Part shown: one piece after another, positions 41,817-54,589 of the stretch | How the letters are laid out: every line of letters starts with the position of its first letter | How positions within the stretch are numbered: position 1 is the first letter of the stretch | Assembly (NCBI GenBank): GCA_016946835.1 | Contig: JACVTC010000044.1 | Location: forward strand, 60,001-124,000 | DNA length: 64,000 nt | Reading direction: 5' to 3' | Source of the DNA: Neocallimastix lanati (nom. inval.) | Lineage: Eukaryota > Neocallimastigomycota > Neocallimastigomycetes > Neocallimastigales > Neocallimastigaceae | Made by a program: the position numbers and the translations under genes | The notes under the pieces: model-generated | The model's input: only the letters and a program-made list of their open reading frames with translations | Told to the model about the DNA's origin: nothing | Database searches by the model: none

Positions 41817-42089
41817 ATTACTTATATTTTATATTATGTTTTATTATTATTTTTTCTAATTTATTCTTTATAATATTAAATTATTATTTTTTTTTTAATA
41901 AATATAATTGATAATTATAAAAGCTATTTTTATTTAAAATATATATTCATATAAAATATGTACTATTATATTTTTTAAAATATATATTCTTATAAAATAT
42001 GTACTATTATATTTTTTAAAATATAAAAAATAAAAATAAAAATTAAAAATAAAATAAAAAAAATATAAAGATAAAATAAAAAAAAAAAG

Positions 42090-42295
42090 GAATACCTTTA
42101 TATTTATATTTAAAATTCATTTAATTAAAATCAATTATGTAATACAAAATATAAATATTTATAATTATATATGAGATGATTGGAATAATAAAAAAAGTAA
42201 AAAAAAAAAAAAAAATGGAAATAAAGTAAAAAAAAAAGGAATATTCAATCATATTTAATCTATTAAAAAAAAAAAAAATAATTTATGTCCGAAAT
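42090..42295 (-). promoter_or_regulatory. Conserved upstream block of the 941-aa ANK gene
   Basis: Same ordered block as at 32690: GGAATACCTTTATATTTATA (42098), AATCAATTATGTAATACAAA (42130), GAGATGATTGGAATAA (42172), TTATGTCCGAAA (42283). Confidence 0.45.
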
Positions 42296-42589
42296 ATAAA
42301 AAAATATTTATATTTTATAAAATATTTTTATTTCTATTTTTAATATGAATTAATTCTTTATCTTATAAAAAATATTAATAATTAAAATTTTATTTAATTT
42401 ATTTAATAATTATATAATTATGTAATGTATTTCTCATAATTAAAATCAAAATTCTTTTTCTTTAATCATGCGCCATATATCATGATACATGCTCCACAAC
42501 AATAAAATAAATGGACATAATATTATTTCAGCCATTAGTATTTTAACATTTTTTCTTTATGTCCAAAAACTATTTTAGATGAAATACTT

Positions 42590-43083
42590 CATTATATCTA
42601 CACTATGTCTTGTTAATTATTCTTATAATTATTATTTTACTACTTTCACTAGCCTTAAATATAAAGAATATTAAATGTTATATCCATTTAGGCTTTATAT
42701 TTTTTTTTTAAATATTCTATTAAATCTTTATTTCCACTTTCACATGCTTAAATTAATGGTGTTCTTCCTTATTTATTTACTTGAATTTATTATCTTGGAT
42801 TATTTATTCTAACTGTTCTATTAAGAATTCTACAAAATCTGTATTTCCACTTCCATAGGCATTAAGTAATTGTGATTTACCATTTTCATCTTCTTTGTAT
42901 ATAAATGCTCTACGTTCTTCTATATATTCGACTAAATCTTTTTTACCACTTTGCAAGGCCTTAAATAATGATGTTTCCCCATATTTATTTTTTTTTTATT
43001 TATATCTGCTCCATTTTCTATTAGGTACTCTACTAAATCTTTTGCTCCTAATTCAATTGCCTTAAAAAATGGTGTTTTACTAT
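42590..43083 (-). pseudogene. ANK pseudogene, 3' fragment
   Basis: Nearly identical to the 3' end of the pseudogene at 44190-44690 (shared TTTAAATATTCTATTAAATC and ACTTTCACATGCTTAAATTA). It includes about four decayed repeats and the C-terminal relic. It ends abruptly where a triplet microsatellite begins at about 43084. Confidence 0.7.
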
Positions 43084-43114
43084 CTTTATTATTATTATTA
43101 TTATTTATTATTTA

Positions 43115-43148
<34 letters not shown>

Positions 43149-43188
43149 GTTGTTATTATTATTAGTTATTATTATTATTATTTATTAT
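43084..43188. repeat. (ATT)n-type microsatellite
   Basis: Imperfect ATT/TTATTA tract with ATTAGT interruptions, separating the ANK fragment from the LTR-like sequence. Confidence 0.8.
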
Positions 43189-43655
43189 TGTTAGATATGT
43201 GGAATGTATGAAATATAAGCTTCAAATGTATTGAAACATATTGTAATATAAAGAATGTATAGGTCACAATGTATTAATATAAAAGCGTTTAATTTAGAAT
43301 TATTAAGTACAAGTAACTTTAATATTAAAAAAATTTAAAGAATTATTAGATTATAAATACATTTTAAGAAATAATTTTAGCAATATTTAAATTGAATTAA
43401 ATAATTAATATAATGTAATAATAACTTTATTCTATAATGAATAAATTGGTTTACTGGTGAATATGTGTATATAATATTATTCAATTTATATTATTAACTA
43501 GATATTATTAAACTATTATTTATTTCTATTCTAAATTAACATTTAATTTTACATGAATAACCAGGTTTAAGGGGGAATGTTAGAATATGTGAAATGTATG
43601 AAAAATAAGCTTGAAATGTATTGAAACATATTGTAAAATAAAATGACTCTTAACA

Positions 43656-43660
<5 letters not shown>
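43189..43660 (+). mobile_element. LTR-retrotransposon remnant: LTR start, polypurine tract, second LTR start
   Basis: TGTTAGATATGTGGAATGTATG at 43189 is repeated as TGTTAGAATATGTGAAATGTATG at 43578. The second copy is immediately preceded by the purine run AAGGGGGAA (43569-43577), as expected for a polypurine tract before a 3' LTR. Similarity continues for about 60 bp (AAATGTATTGAAACATATTGTAA). A TATA-like TTAATATAAAAGCG lies in the first LTR. Only about 390 bp separate the two starts, so the internal genes are gone. TGTTAGAATAT is a usual LTR start in Copia-type elements; the superfamily is not proven. Confidence 0.6.
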
Positions 43661-43703
<43 letters not shown>

Positions 43704-43765
43704 ATTATTATTATAATTATTATTATTATTATTATTATTATAATTATTATTATTATTATTATTAA
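43655..43765. repeat. (ATT)n microsatellite
   Basis: About 35 triplets, with AATT interruptions. A chance ORF of poly-Ile runs through it. Confidence 0.85.
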
Positions 43766-44189
43766 AGAATTATTAAAATTATTATAAAAATTAAACAAAT
43801 ACAAATTGTATACAGATTATTAAATGTATACGTTAAACAAATTAAAAATATATTTTTATAATATAATATAATATATTACAATATACTTCTAAAAATATTA
43901 TTATTGTTAAAACTTTATTTATTTAATAAATTTCATATTTTTAAGAATAATAATCAAAAAGAAATAATGTATATAAAAAGGGAACTTTTAAAAGGAGAGA
44001 AAAAGTAACAAAGACTAATAAATTAATTAATTAAAAAATAAAGGTTATAAATAATAATTAAATATTTTATTTATATAAAAATAAAAAATACATAATTTAT
44101 TTAATATATATATATATTTTTTAATAATCAATTACTATATAATTTTTTTTTTTTTATTTTACATGCCTAATTTAGTGGGATTCTTACAT
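43766..44189. other. Gene-free AT-rich spacer
   Basis: The right part (from about 44045) resembles the ANK-unit 3' flank (AATAATAATTAAATATTTTA..). Nothing else is recognised. Confidence 0.45.
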
Positions 44190-46344
44190 ATTCATTTTTT
44201 TATTTATATCGACACTATGCTTTATTAATTATTTTTATAATTATTTTTTTACTACTTTCACTAGCCTTAAATATAAAGAATATTAACTGTTATATCCATT
44301 TAGGCTTTATATTTTTTTTTTTTTTAAATATTCTATTAAATCTTTATTTCCACTTTCACATGCTTAAATTAATGGTGTTCTTCCTTATTTATTTACTTGA
44401 ATTTATTTTCTTGGATTATTTCTTCTAATTGTTCTATTAAGAATTCTACAAAATCTATATTTCCACTCCCACAGGAATTAAATAATTATGATTTACCATT
44501 TTCATCTTCTTTGTATATATATGCTCCAAGTTCTTCTAAATATTCAACTAAATCTTTTTTACCACTTTGCAAGGCCTTAAATAATGATGTTTCACCATAT
44601 TTATTTTTTTTATTTATATCTGCTCCATGTTCTACTAATATTTCTACAAAATCTTTTGCTCCTAATTCAATTGCCTTAAATAATGGTGTTTCACCATTTT
44701 TATTTTCTTGATTTATATCCGCTCCATTTTCTACTAAGTATTCTAATAAATATTTATTTTTATTGCAAATTGCTAATATTAATGGTGTATTACCAAATTC
44801 ATTTTCCCTATTTACATCTGCTCCATGTTCTACTAATATTTCTACTAATATTTCTACTAATATTTCTATTGAATCATTTTCTTGAAATATATATACATAA
44901 TTTAATATTGTATCACCATATTTATTTTCTTTATCTATAATTGCTCCATTTTCTACTAAATATCTTACTAAATCTTTATTTCCACTTTTACATGTGTTGA
45001 ATAATGGTGTTTCACCATTTTTATTTTCTTTATTTATATCTGCTCCATTTTCTACTAAATATTCAACTAAATCTTTAATTCCACTTTCACATGCGTCGAA
45101 TAATGGTGTTTTACCTAAGCTACTATATTTATTTATATTTGCTCCATGTTCTATTAAATATTCTACTAAATCTTTATTTCCTCTTTCACATGCGTTGAAT
45201 AATGGTGTTCTACCATATTTATTTTCTTTATTTATATTTGTTTTATTTTCTACTAAATATTCCACTAAATCTTTGTTTCCACTTTTACATGCGTTGAATA
45301 ATGGTGTTTTCCAACTCCATTTTGATTCTTTATTTATATTTGCTCCATGTTCTACTAAATATTCAACTAAATCTTTATTTCCACTTTCACAGGCATAAAA
45401 TAATGGTGTTTCACCATCTTCAGTTTCTTTATTTATATCTGCTTTATTTTCTACTAAATATTCAACTAAATCTTTATTTCCACTTTCACAGGCCTTAAAT
45501 AATGGTGTTTTACCATATTTATTTTTTTATTTATATTTGCTCCATTTTCTACTAATATTTCTACTAAATCTTTATTTCCACTTTTACATGCGTTGAATAA
45601 TGGTGTTTCCCACCCCTAAAATGATTCTTTATTTATATTTGCTCCATGTTCTACTAAATATTCAACTAAATCTTTATTTCCATTTTTACAGGCATTAAAT
45701 AATGGTGTTTTACCTATGATATTATATTTATTTATAACTGCTCCATGTTCTACTAAATATTCAACTAAATCTTTATTTCCACTTCTACAGGCATAAAATA
45801 ATGGTGATTCACCATTTTTACTTTCTTCATTTATATCTACTCCATTTTCTACTAAAAATTCTACAAAATCTCTATTTCCACTTTCACACTCATCAAATAA
45901 AAGTAATTTTTTATCTTTACAACGTATTTTTTTAATATCCACTCCATGTTTTAATAAAAATTTTAGTAAATTTTTATTTCCGTTTTCAATTATATAAGTA
46001 TCAATCCATAAAAATTCATCCACAAAAACTTCACATTTATCCCAATTTAATATAATTTTATATTTATCTTTAGAAATTTCATAATTTAGATTCTTGGTAG
46101 GAGTTTTATTTTTATATAGAAAAAGTAAATGCTTAATAAATTCATTATCATAAAACTTTGAAATATTAAAAAATTTTTTTAATTTTCTTAAATTTAAATT
46201 TTTTATTAATTCTTTTATTTCAGAAGAAGTAATATTTATATCATTTTCTTGATTATTTGTTTGAGTTTTTAATCTTTTAGAGGTATGTCAATTATTATTA
46301 TATTCTTCAGATTTTATATTTATCTTCTTTTCATAGTTATTCAT
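44190..46344 (-). pseudogene. ANK pseudogene, nearly full length
   Basis: It starts at ATG 46344 (MNNYEKKINIKSEEYNNN) but has a TGA at 46290-46288, where intact paralogs have GGA (Gly of DNGHTSKRLK). Further breaks lie near 45616 (stop after NKESF) and 45520 (frameshift). Open pieces remain at 45616-46023 and 44486-45265 and carry good ANK repeats (KYGRTPLFNACERGNKDLVE..). One unusual stretch repeats the DNA for EILVEILVEILVEH (short internal duplication near 44850). The C-terminal relic ends near 44200. Confidence 0.8.
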
Positions 46345-46544
46345 TTTACTTGTATTTGATACTGTGGTTTATTATAATTCTTTCTAATTTTTTCTTTTCA
46401 AAAATTATTTTTTTTTTTAATAATTATTTTTTTTTTAATAATTATAATTGAAAATTATATAAGCTATTATTTATTTAAAATATATATTATTATAAAATAT
46501 ATAATATTATATTTTTTAAATTTAAAAAAGAAATATAAAAAAAG

Positions 46545-46725
46545 GAATACCTTATATTTATATTTTAAATTCATCTAATTAAAATAAAATATGTAATACA
46601 AAATATAAATATTTATAATTATACATGAGATGATTGGAATAAAAAAAAAAAAAATGGAAATAAAATTTAAACAGGGATATTTTATTTATTAAGAATAAAA
46701 AAAAAAAAATTTATGTCCGAAATTA
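46545..46725 (-). promoter_or_regulatory. Conserved upstream block of the 44-46 kb ANK pseudogene
   Basis: GGAATACCTTATATTTATAT (46542), ATGTAATACAAAATATAAAT (46590), GAGATGATTGGAATAA (46627) and TTATGTCCGAAAT (46711) are still recognisable. Confidence 0.4.
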
Positions 46726-47129
46726 AAAATATATTTATATTTAATATATATTTTTATTTCTATTAATATTAATTAATTTATTATTTTATAATAAAAATTA
46801 TAAAAAATAATAATTAAAATCTTATTTATTATAATAAGCATAACTCTAAAAACAATTAATGATGTTAATTCCATTTAAATAAAATAAAAAATTAAAAAAA
46901 AAAAATTTAAAAAAACTTTTTATTATTTATTTATATATATATCGTGTACTATTAAATATTCTACTAATTCTTTTATTCTTTTTTACTACTTTCACACACT
47001 TTACCTATATAGTATTTAAAATATTTTATCCATATTTGTCTATTATTATATAAAATATTTTACTATATTATAATTTCTACTTTGAATTGAATTATATAAT
47101 TATACGACCAAATTTTTATTTTTTTTTAT
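46726..47129. other. Gene-free AT-rich spacer
   Basis: AT-rich DNA continuing the ANK upstream flank (compare 32886-33180; both have CGTGTACTATT/ATGTACTATT and TTTTTTACTACTTT). Nothing else is seen. Confidence 0.45.
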
Positions 47130-47313
47130 TCATTTATATCTGATTTATTTTCGAATATTAAGAATTCTACTAAATCTTTATTTCCTTTTGGACATACATT
47201 AAATAATGGTGTTTCACCACACTATTTTTTTATTTTTTTACTTTATTTATATCTTATTTATTTATCTGCTCCATTTTTTAGTAAGTATTCAACATATTCT
47301 TTATTTCCACTTT
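47130..47313 (-). pseudogene. ANK fragment, about one and a half repeats
   Basis: The minus strand reads GNKEYVEYLLKNGADK.. and TPLFNVCPKGNKDLVEFLIF around a frameshifting T-rich insertion. It is isolated, with no start or flanking repeats. Confidence 0.65.
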
Positions 47314-48189
47314 AACAATTCTGGAAATTATCTACTTTTATAAGAAACTAAAACGATTAATATCGAAATCATTAAAATTATTTATATATTATACCTATAA
47401 AAAATAATATAATTTTTTTTGTAATAAGAAAAAGATAATAAAAATTAAAATTATTTATATATTATACCTATAAAAAATAATATAATTTTTTTTGAGATAA
47501 GAAAAAGATAATAAAAAGAAAAAGAAAATTTACTTCAACTACTTCAAACAATAAATATTTGTAATTATCAAAGAATTCCTAAAATTATTGTTAGAATATT
47601 TTATAGAAAAAAAAAAAAAAAGAAAAAAAAAACAAAATAATAATTGATAAAATATAAAAAATTTACAACACAAAGATGATATAAAAATTTAAAAGAATAC
47701 TTTTGAAATAGGTCAATCTTTAAATTTTTTTTTTAAAAAAAAGAAAAATAATAATATATTAATAAAAAAAAAGACAAAAAGAAGAAAAAGAAATAAAAAT
47801 TGCAGAAGAAAATATAAAAAAAAAGAAAGAAAAATATTAAATAAGAAAAAAAAGAGAGAGAAAGAAAAGACAATACAATATTTTCCATAATTTATGCTTG
47901 TAAGTAGTGTAGTAAAGTAAAACAAAATAAATCCATAATAAAATACTATAGAAAAATGATAAAAAAATTATTTTATATTTTTACTATTTTTAATTTATCA
48001 AAACAATCAAAACTTTTTTTTTTTTATTTTTTTTTATTGAATAAAATTTCTTTTTGTTTTTTGATATAAAATATATATATATATATTTATATATATATTT
48101 ATTTGTCTGATATAATATTATTTTATAATACTCTTTTCTGTATAATTCCTATCTATTGGAAAGTCTTTTTTTTTTTTTTTTTGTAAAAT
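47314..48189. other. Gene-free AT-rich spacer
   Basis: A direct duplication of about 70 bp (TATATATTATACCTATAAAA..GAAAAAGATAATAAAA, 47381 and 47456) is the only structure seen. The rest is A/T runs. Confidence 0.5.
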
Positions 48190-49490
<1,301 letters not shown>

Positions 49491-49922
49491 TTTTAATCCA
49501 TATTTCAATTTTATATTTTTAATTTCTTTTTTACTAATTTTTAATTCTATTTATTAAATAATAATTAAATATTTTATTTATATAAAAATAAAAAATACAA
49601 ATAAAAAAAAAAAAAGTTCATTGTTTATTTAATATATATATATATATATTTTAATTATTTTAAATTTTAAATTTATTAATTTTTTATTTTATTAATTAAT
49701 TACTATATAAAATTTTTTTATTTTACTGGAATAATTTAATGGGATTCTTACAAATACATTTTTTTTTTATTTATATCTACACCATGTTTTGTTTATTATT
49801 CTTATAATTATTATTTTACTACTTTCACTAGCCATAAATATATAGAATGTTAACTGCTATATCCATTTAGGATTTATATTTTTTAAATATTTTATTAAAT
49901 ATTTATTTCCACTTTCACATGC
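49491..49922 (-). pseudogene. 3' flank and C-terminal relic of the next ANK unit
   Basis: AATCCATATTTCAATTTTAT (49495) marks the ANK 3' flank. From about 49790 to 49920 decayed C-terminal ANK sequence (..ACESGNKYLIKYLK..) is still readable on the minus strand, past the stop of the ORF. Confidence 0.5.
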
Positions 49923-52018
49923 TTAATTTAACGGTTTTCTTTCTTGTTTATTTTTTTGAATTATATCTACTCTATGTTCTATTAAAAATTCTACAAAATC
50001 TGTATTTCCACTCCCACAGGTATTAAATAAAGGTGATTTACCATTTTCATCTTCTTTGCATATATTTGCTCCATGTTCTTCCAAATATTCAACTAAATCT
50101 TTTTTACCACTTTGCGAGGCCTTAAATAATGGTGTTTCACCATCCTTATTTTCTTTATTTATATCTACCCCTTTTTCTATTAGGTATTCTACTAAATCAT
50201 TTGCTCCTAATTCAATTGCCCTATATAATGGTGTTTTACTATATTTATTTTCTTTATTTATATCTTCTCCATTTTTTATTAGGTATTCTACTAAATCTTT
50301 TGCTTTTAATTCAATTGCCTTAAATAATGGTGTTTTACCATTCTTATTTTCTTTATTTATATCTGCTCCTTTTTTTACCAAGTATTCTAGTATATATTTA
50401 TTTTCACTGCTAATTGCATTTAATAATGGTGTTTCACCATCTTTATTTTCTTTATTTATATCCGCATCATTTTCTACAAAGTATTCTACTAAATCTTTAT
50501 TCTTACTAATAATTGCTATTAATAATGGTGTTTCACCATTTTCATTTTCTTTATTTATATCTGCTCCATTTTTTACTAATATTTCTATTATATCATTACT
50601 TTTTAATTCACATGAATAAAATAATGGTGGATATTCACTTCCTTTATTTACATCTGCTCCTTTTTTTACTAAATATTCTACTAAATCTTTATTTTCGCTT
50701 TTACAGACCTCAATTAATGGGGTTTTACCATTTTTACTTTCTTTATTTATATCTGCTCCTTTTTCTACTAAGTACTCTACTAAATCTTTTTTTCCAGTTT
50801 CACATGCATTAAATAATGGTGTTTCACTATTTTTATTTTCTTTATGTATATCTGCTCCTTTTTCTACTAAGTATTTTACTAAATCTATATTTTCTCTTCT
50901 AATTGCTATTAATAATGGTGTTTTACCACCTTCACTTTCCTTATTTATAATGGCTTCATGTTCGACTAAATATTCAACTAAATCTTTATTTCCACTTGAG
51001 CATGCATAAAATAATGGTGTTTCACCATTTTTATTTTCTTTATTTATAACTGCTCCATGTTCTACTACTAAGTATTTTACCAAATCTTTATTTTCACTTT
51101 TACAGGCATAAAATAATAGTGTTTCACCATTTTTATTTTCTTTATTTATAACTGCTCCATGTTCTACCAAATATTCAACTAAATCTTTATTTCTACTTTT
51201 ATATGTGTTGTATAATGGTGTTTCATTAATGTCATTTTCTTTATTTATATCTGCTCCATTTTCTACTAAGTATTTTACTATATCTTTATTTCCCCATCTA
51301 CATGCATAAAATAATGGTGTTTCACCATATCTATTTTCTTTATTTATATCTGCTCCATGTTCTACTACTAAGTATTTTACCAAATCTTTATTTCCACTTT
51401 TACAGGCATAAAATAATAATGTTTCACCATTTTTATTTTCTTTATTTATAACTGCTCCATGTTCTACCAAATATTCAACTAAATCTTTATTTCCACTTGA
51501 GCATGCGTTGAATAATGGTGTTTTACCATTTTTATTTTCTTTATTTATAACTGCTCCATGTTCTACTAAATATTCTACTAAATCTTTATTTCCACTCTCA
51601 CATGCGTCGAATAATGGTGTTTCATTAATGTCATTTTCTTTATTTATATCTGCTCCATGTTCTACTAAGTATTCTACTAATTCTTTATTTCCACTTTCAA
51701 TTGCCTTAAATAATGGTGTTTCACCATCTTCATTTTCTTTATTTATATCTGCTCCATGCTCTATTAAATATTCTACTAAATCTTTATTTCCACTTTCACA
51801 TGCATAAAATAATGGTGTTTCACCATAATTACTTTCTTCATTTATATCTGCTCCATTTTCTACTAAGAATTCTACTAAATCTTTATTACCACTTTCACAC
51901 ACATCAAATAAAAGTATTTCACTCTCTTTATAAAATATTTTTTTTGTATCTACTCCATGTTTTACTAAAAATTTTATCAAATTTTCATTCACATATTCAA
52001 CTGTATATGTATCGATTA
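49923..52018 (-). pseudogene. Ankyrin-repeat gene lacking its N-terminal domain and start codon
   Basis: The frame is open from about 52018 to 49923, with about 20 ANK repeats and no internal stop. The open frame begins IIDTYTVEYVNENLIKFLVK, which corresponds to about residue 105 of the intact proteins. The preceding 105 codons, the start and the proximal promoter are missing. In-frame upstream codons reach a TAA with no ATG; a GTG at the VNEN position is the only near start. The sequence jumps at 52019 straight into the conserved upstream block. The long frame suggests a recent deletion. A stretch of five repeats (ETLLFYACKS..LVVEHGA to TPLIEVCKSE) is very close to the 600-aa gene, suggesting conversion. 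Confidence 0.75.
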
Positions 52019-52023
52019 TAAAT

Positions 52024-52180
52024 TTATTTAATTAAAATCAACTATGTAATACAAAATATAAATATTTATAATTATATATAAGACAATTTGAATAAAATAA
52101 AAAAAAAAAAAAAAAAATAGAATTAAAATTTAAAAAGGGATATTCAATCTATTAAAAAAAAAAAAAATTATGTCCGAAAC
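52024..52180 (-). promoter_or_regulatory. Conserved upstream block, fused directly to the truncated ANK frame
   Basis: AATCAACTATGTAATACAAA (52037), ATTCAATCTATTAAAA (52142) and TTATGTCCGAAAC (52168). The part with GGAATACCTTTA, normally nearer the gene, was removed with the N-terminus. Confidence 0.45.
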
Positions 52181-52362
52181 AAAAAAGAAATATTTTATAT
52201 TTTATAATATTCTTATATTTTCTATTTTTAATATTAAATTATTAATTATATTATAATAAAAATTTTTAAAATTTTTAAAAATATTAATAATTAAAATTTT
52301 ATTAATTATAATTATTATAACTATAAAAATAATTTAAAAAGTTAATTCTATTTAAATATTAT

Positions 52363-52550
52363 TGTTAGAATATGTGAAATATGAGTTTAAATGTATTAAA
52401 TGTAGTGTATGTAATGTAATGTATGATCCACAATGTATTAATATATAAGCATGTAAATTTACTAAATTTACAATATTTGTTAACTCTTAATCATAAAATA
52501 TATTAATAAAGTTGACATAATTATAAAACCTAAAATAAAGATTTCTAAGA
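52363..52550 (+). mobile_element. Solo LTR-like sequence, 188 bp
   Basis: Starts TGTTAGAATATGTGAAAT, ends ATTTCTAAGA (expected ..CTAACA). It contains CACAATGTATTAATATATAAG (TATA-like), like the LTR at 43189, and AATAAAGTTGAC, like the LTR at 63119. It lies in the upstream flank of an ANK unit. A flanking 5-bp duplication is uncertain (ATATT on both sides, offset). Confidence 0.5.
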
Positions 52551-52750
52551 AATATTAAAGTTAATTCTATATAAAAAAATAAATTTAATTATATATATTT
52601 CATTTTTTTTCTATTTTTTTTTTTTTTTTTTTATTTTCTATTCAATTTTATATTCTTTTAAACAAAAAAAAAAAATTTAAAAAAATTAAAAAATAGAAAT
52701 AAAAAATATTAATAAAAAAAAGGAATTAAAGAAATATTTAAAATATTAAT
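52551..52750. other. Gene-free AT-rich stretch
   Basis: T-run near 52606-52632 and A-rich DNA up to the truncated SINE. Nothing to assign. Confidence 0.4.
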
Positions 52751-53105
52751 CCAAAAGGCCATCCCTTGACAGCATATTGGACAAAACCTCTGCGATACTA
52801 CGCTACAACTTAAATCATAGGCACTGATGATATTATGTCCTCATGCCAATGATTACACCCACTGGAAGGAGTAAATGGTTTCTATTCCAATGCTCGTGAT
52901 CAATGGAGATATATGTAGGAATGTATATAGGGGAATACAGCCCAAGGCAGATGTGTATCGACGTGTGGAGGAGGGGCGATGCTATTCTAGTATGATAGTA
53001 AATATCACACTTAACAGTTATATCTGTTATGGTTATGGTCATAATGGGAGATGGTTACTCCTTATGTATGTCTAAATTTTATTTTTTATTTTTTATTTTT
53101 TATTT
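52751..53105 (+). mobile_element. 5'-truncated second copy of the SINE family
   Basis: GATACTACGCT (52795), CCAATGATTACACCCACT (52846), ATGCTCGTG (52890) and GGAGATATATGTAGGAA (52904) match the SINE body at 17644-17774. The order and spacing are the same up to the terminal hairpin near 53038, followed by a T-rich tail. The tRNA-like head is absent, and divergence is substantial (many transitions), so this copy is older. No clear target duplication remains. Confidence 0.8.
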
Positions 53106-53252
53106 TTATTTTTTTTTTTTAAAAAAAATTTTAATATAAAATAAAGTTTTTAAAATTTTGAAAATTTTATTTTATTTTATTTTATTTTATTTTATTTTAT
53201 TTTTCTTTAAATAAAATCACGTGAACATAAATATATGTATATTTAGTAAGGA

Positions 53253-53436
53253 GGTGCATTTCGCAAAATTTACATAAAAAGTTTCATTTCGCAAAAATAT
53301 TTTATAAAGTTAATAAATAAATAAATTAATAATAAAACAAATAAATAATATATATAATTTAAATAAATAACTAAATAAATATAAATAAATAAATAAAACT
53401 ATAATGAATAAATAAATTTAAAATTTAATTTTTTTT

Positions 53437-53475
<39 letters not shown>

Positions 53476-54242
53476 TAATAAATATACATTGTAAATGTTC
53501 ATAAGCTTTAAAAAAACAAAATATTTTATTACACATTTTAAACGTTTTATCATGTTTCAATAAAATTATATATGATTAATAATAATTTTATATATATATA
53601 TATAAATAAGTTATTAATAATTTAAAAGAAGTAAAGGATAATAATTTAAAATATAACTATTAAAATTAAAATATAATTATTAAAAAGATTAAAAAATAAT
53701 ATCTAAATAATTTAATTGATCAATTTTACATCTATTAAGCCCTTGCGCAGTATTTTTAAAAAAAAAAATCTTAAATTATTAATAAATTTTTTTAATATAA
53801 GAAATATTTATAAATAACAAGTAAAAAAAAAAAAAAAAAAAAAAAAGATGAAGACATCATAAAAAAAGGGAGTTAAAAGTAGCACAAAGTTAGGATGAAT
53901 TTTAGGAGGTATCTATTTTTTTTAATTTTTTTTTATTTTTTATTTTTTATTTTTTATTTTATATTTTATATTTTTTATATTTTATATTTTATATTTTATA
54001 TTTTATATTTTATATTTTTTTATTTTTTATTTTATATATTTTTTTTATTTTTTATTTTATATTTTTTATTTTATATTTTATATTTTATATTTTATTTTAT
54101 ATTATTTTTTATTTTTTATTATTTATTTTTAAATTTTTATTTTTTTTATTATTTATTTATTTTATTATTTATTTATCTATTTATTAAAATTTTGCGAAAT
54201 GAAACTTTTCCGAAATGAAACTTTTGCGAAATGACACACACT
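53253..54242. mobile_element. Non-autonomous element with inverted CATTTCGCAAAA termini (foldback or MITE-like), 0.99 kb
   Basis: The left end is GTGCATTTCGCAAAATTT..AAAGTTTCATTTCGCAAAAAT (53256-53302). The right end, on the minus strand, reads GTGTCATTTCGCAAAAGTTT and two further TTTCATTTCG(C/G)(A/G)AAA units (54188-54236). The ends thus consist of two or three tandem 15-16 bp units in inverted orientation about 0.9 kb apart. The interior is low-complexity AT DNA (ATTTT/ATATTTT tract 53925-54180) with no protein. This resembles foldback or MITE elements; no transposase family is recognised. Confidence 0.6.
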
Positions 54243-54589
54243 CATATTTAGCATAATAATTCAATAAACTCTATATCATGAACATATATATTAACAATAG
54301 AGCTAAGATATATATATCCCACATATCTACATAACCAATTTAAATTTTCTATTTTAATCTTTTTGAATGATAAAAAAAAAATTAAAAAAATAAATAAAAT
54401 AAAATGATATTATATATACTATTTTAAAACTTATTTATTAAATAATAATTAAATAATTAAATTAGTAAATTTTTATATTTATTTGATTTTTATTTTATTA
54501 ATATTTTACTATATATAAAAATTTTATTATACGTGCATAATTCAATAATTTTATTCAATATTTAAGGATTTTATTTAATTTATATATAA
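54243..54589. other. Gene-free AT-rich spacer
   Basis: Includes the tail of an ANK-unit 3' flank (AATAATAATTAAATAATTAA near 54440). No gene. Confidence 0.45.

Noticed and set aside
43189-43660. CRISPR-like or tandem direct repeats
   Set aside because: Repeats here are two LTR starts or microsatellite triplets; no regular spacers exist anywhere in the window.
52833-53075. ORFs of 66-69 aa on both strands
   Set aside because: They lie within the truncated SINE, a non-coding element; the frames are not kept in the other copy.
53895-54218. A 107-aa hydrophobic protein (Phe/Tyr/Leu-rich)
   Set aside because: It is the translation of an ATTTT/ATATTTT low-complexity tract without any non-repetitive residues.
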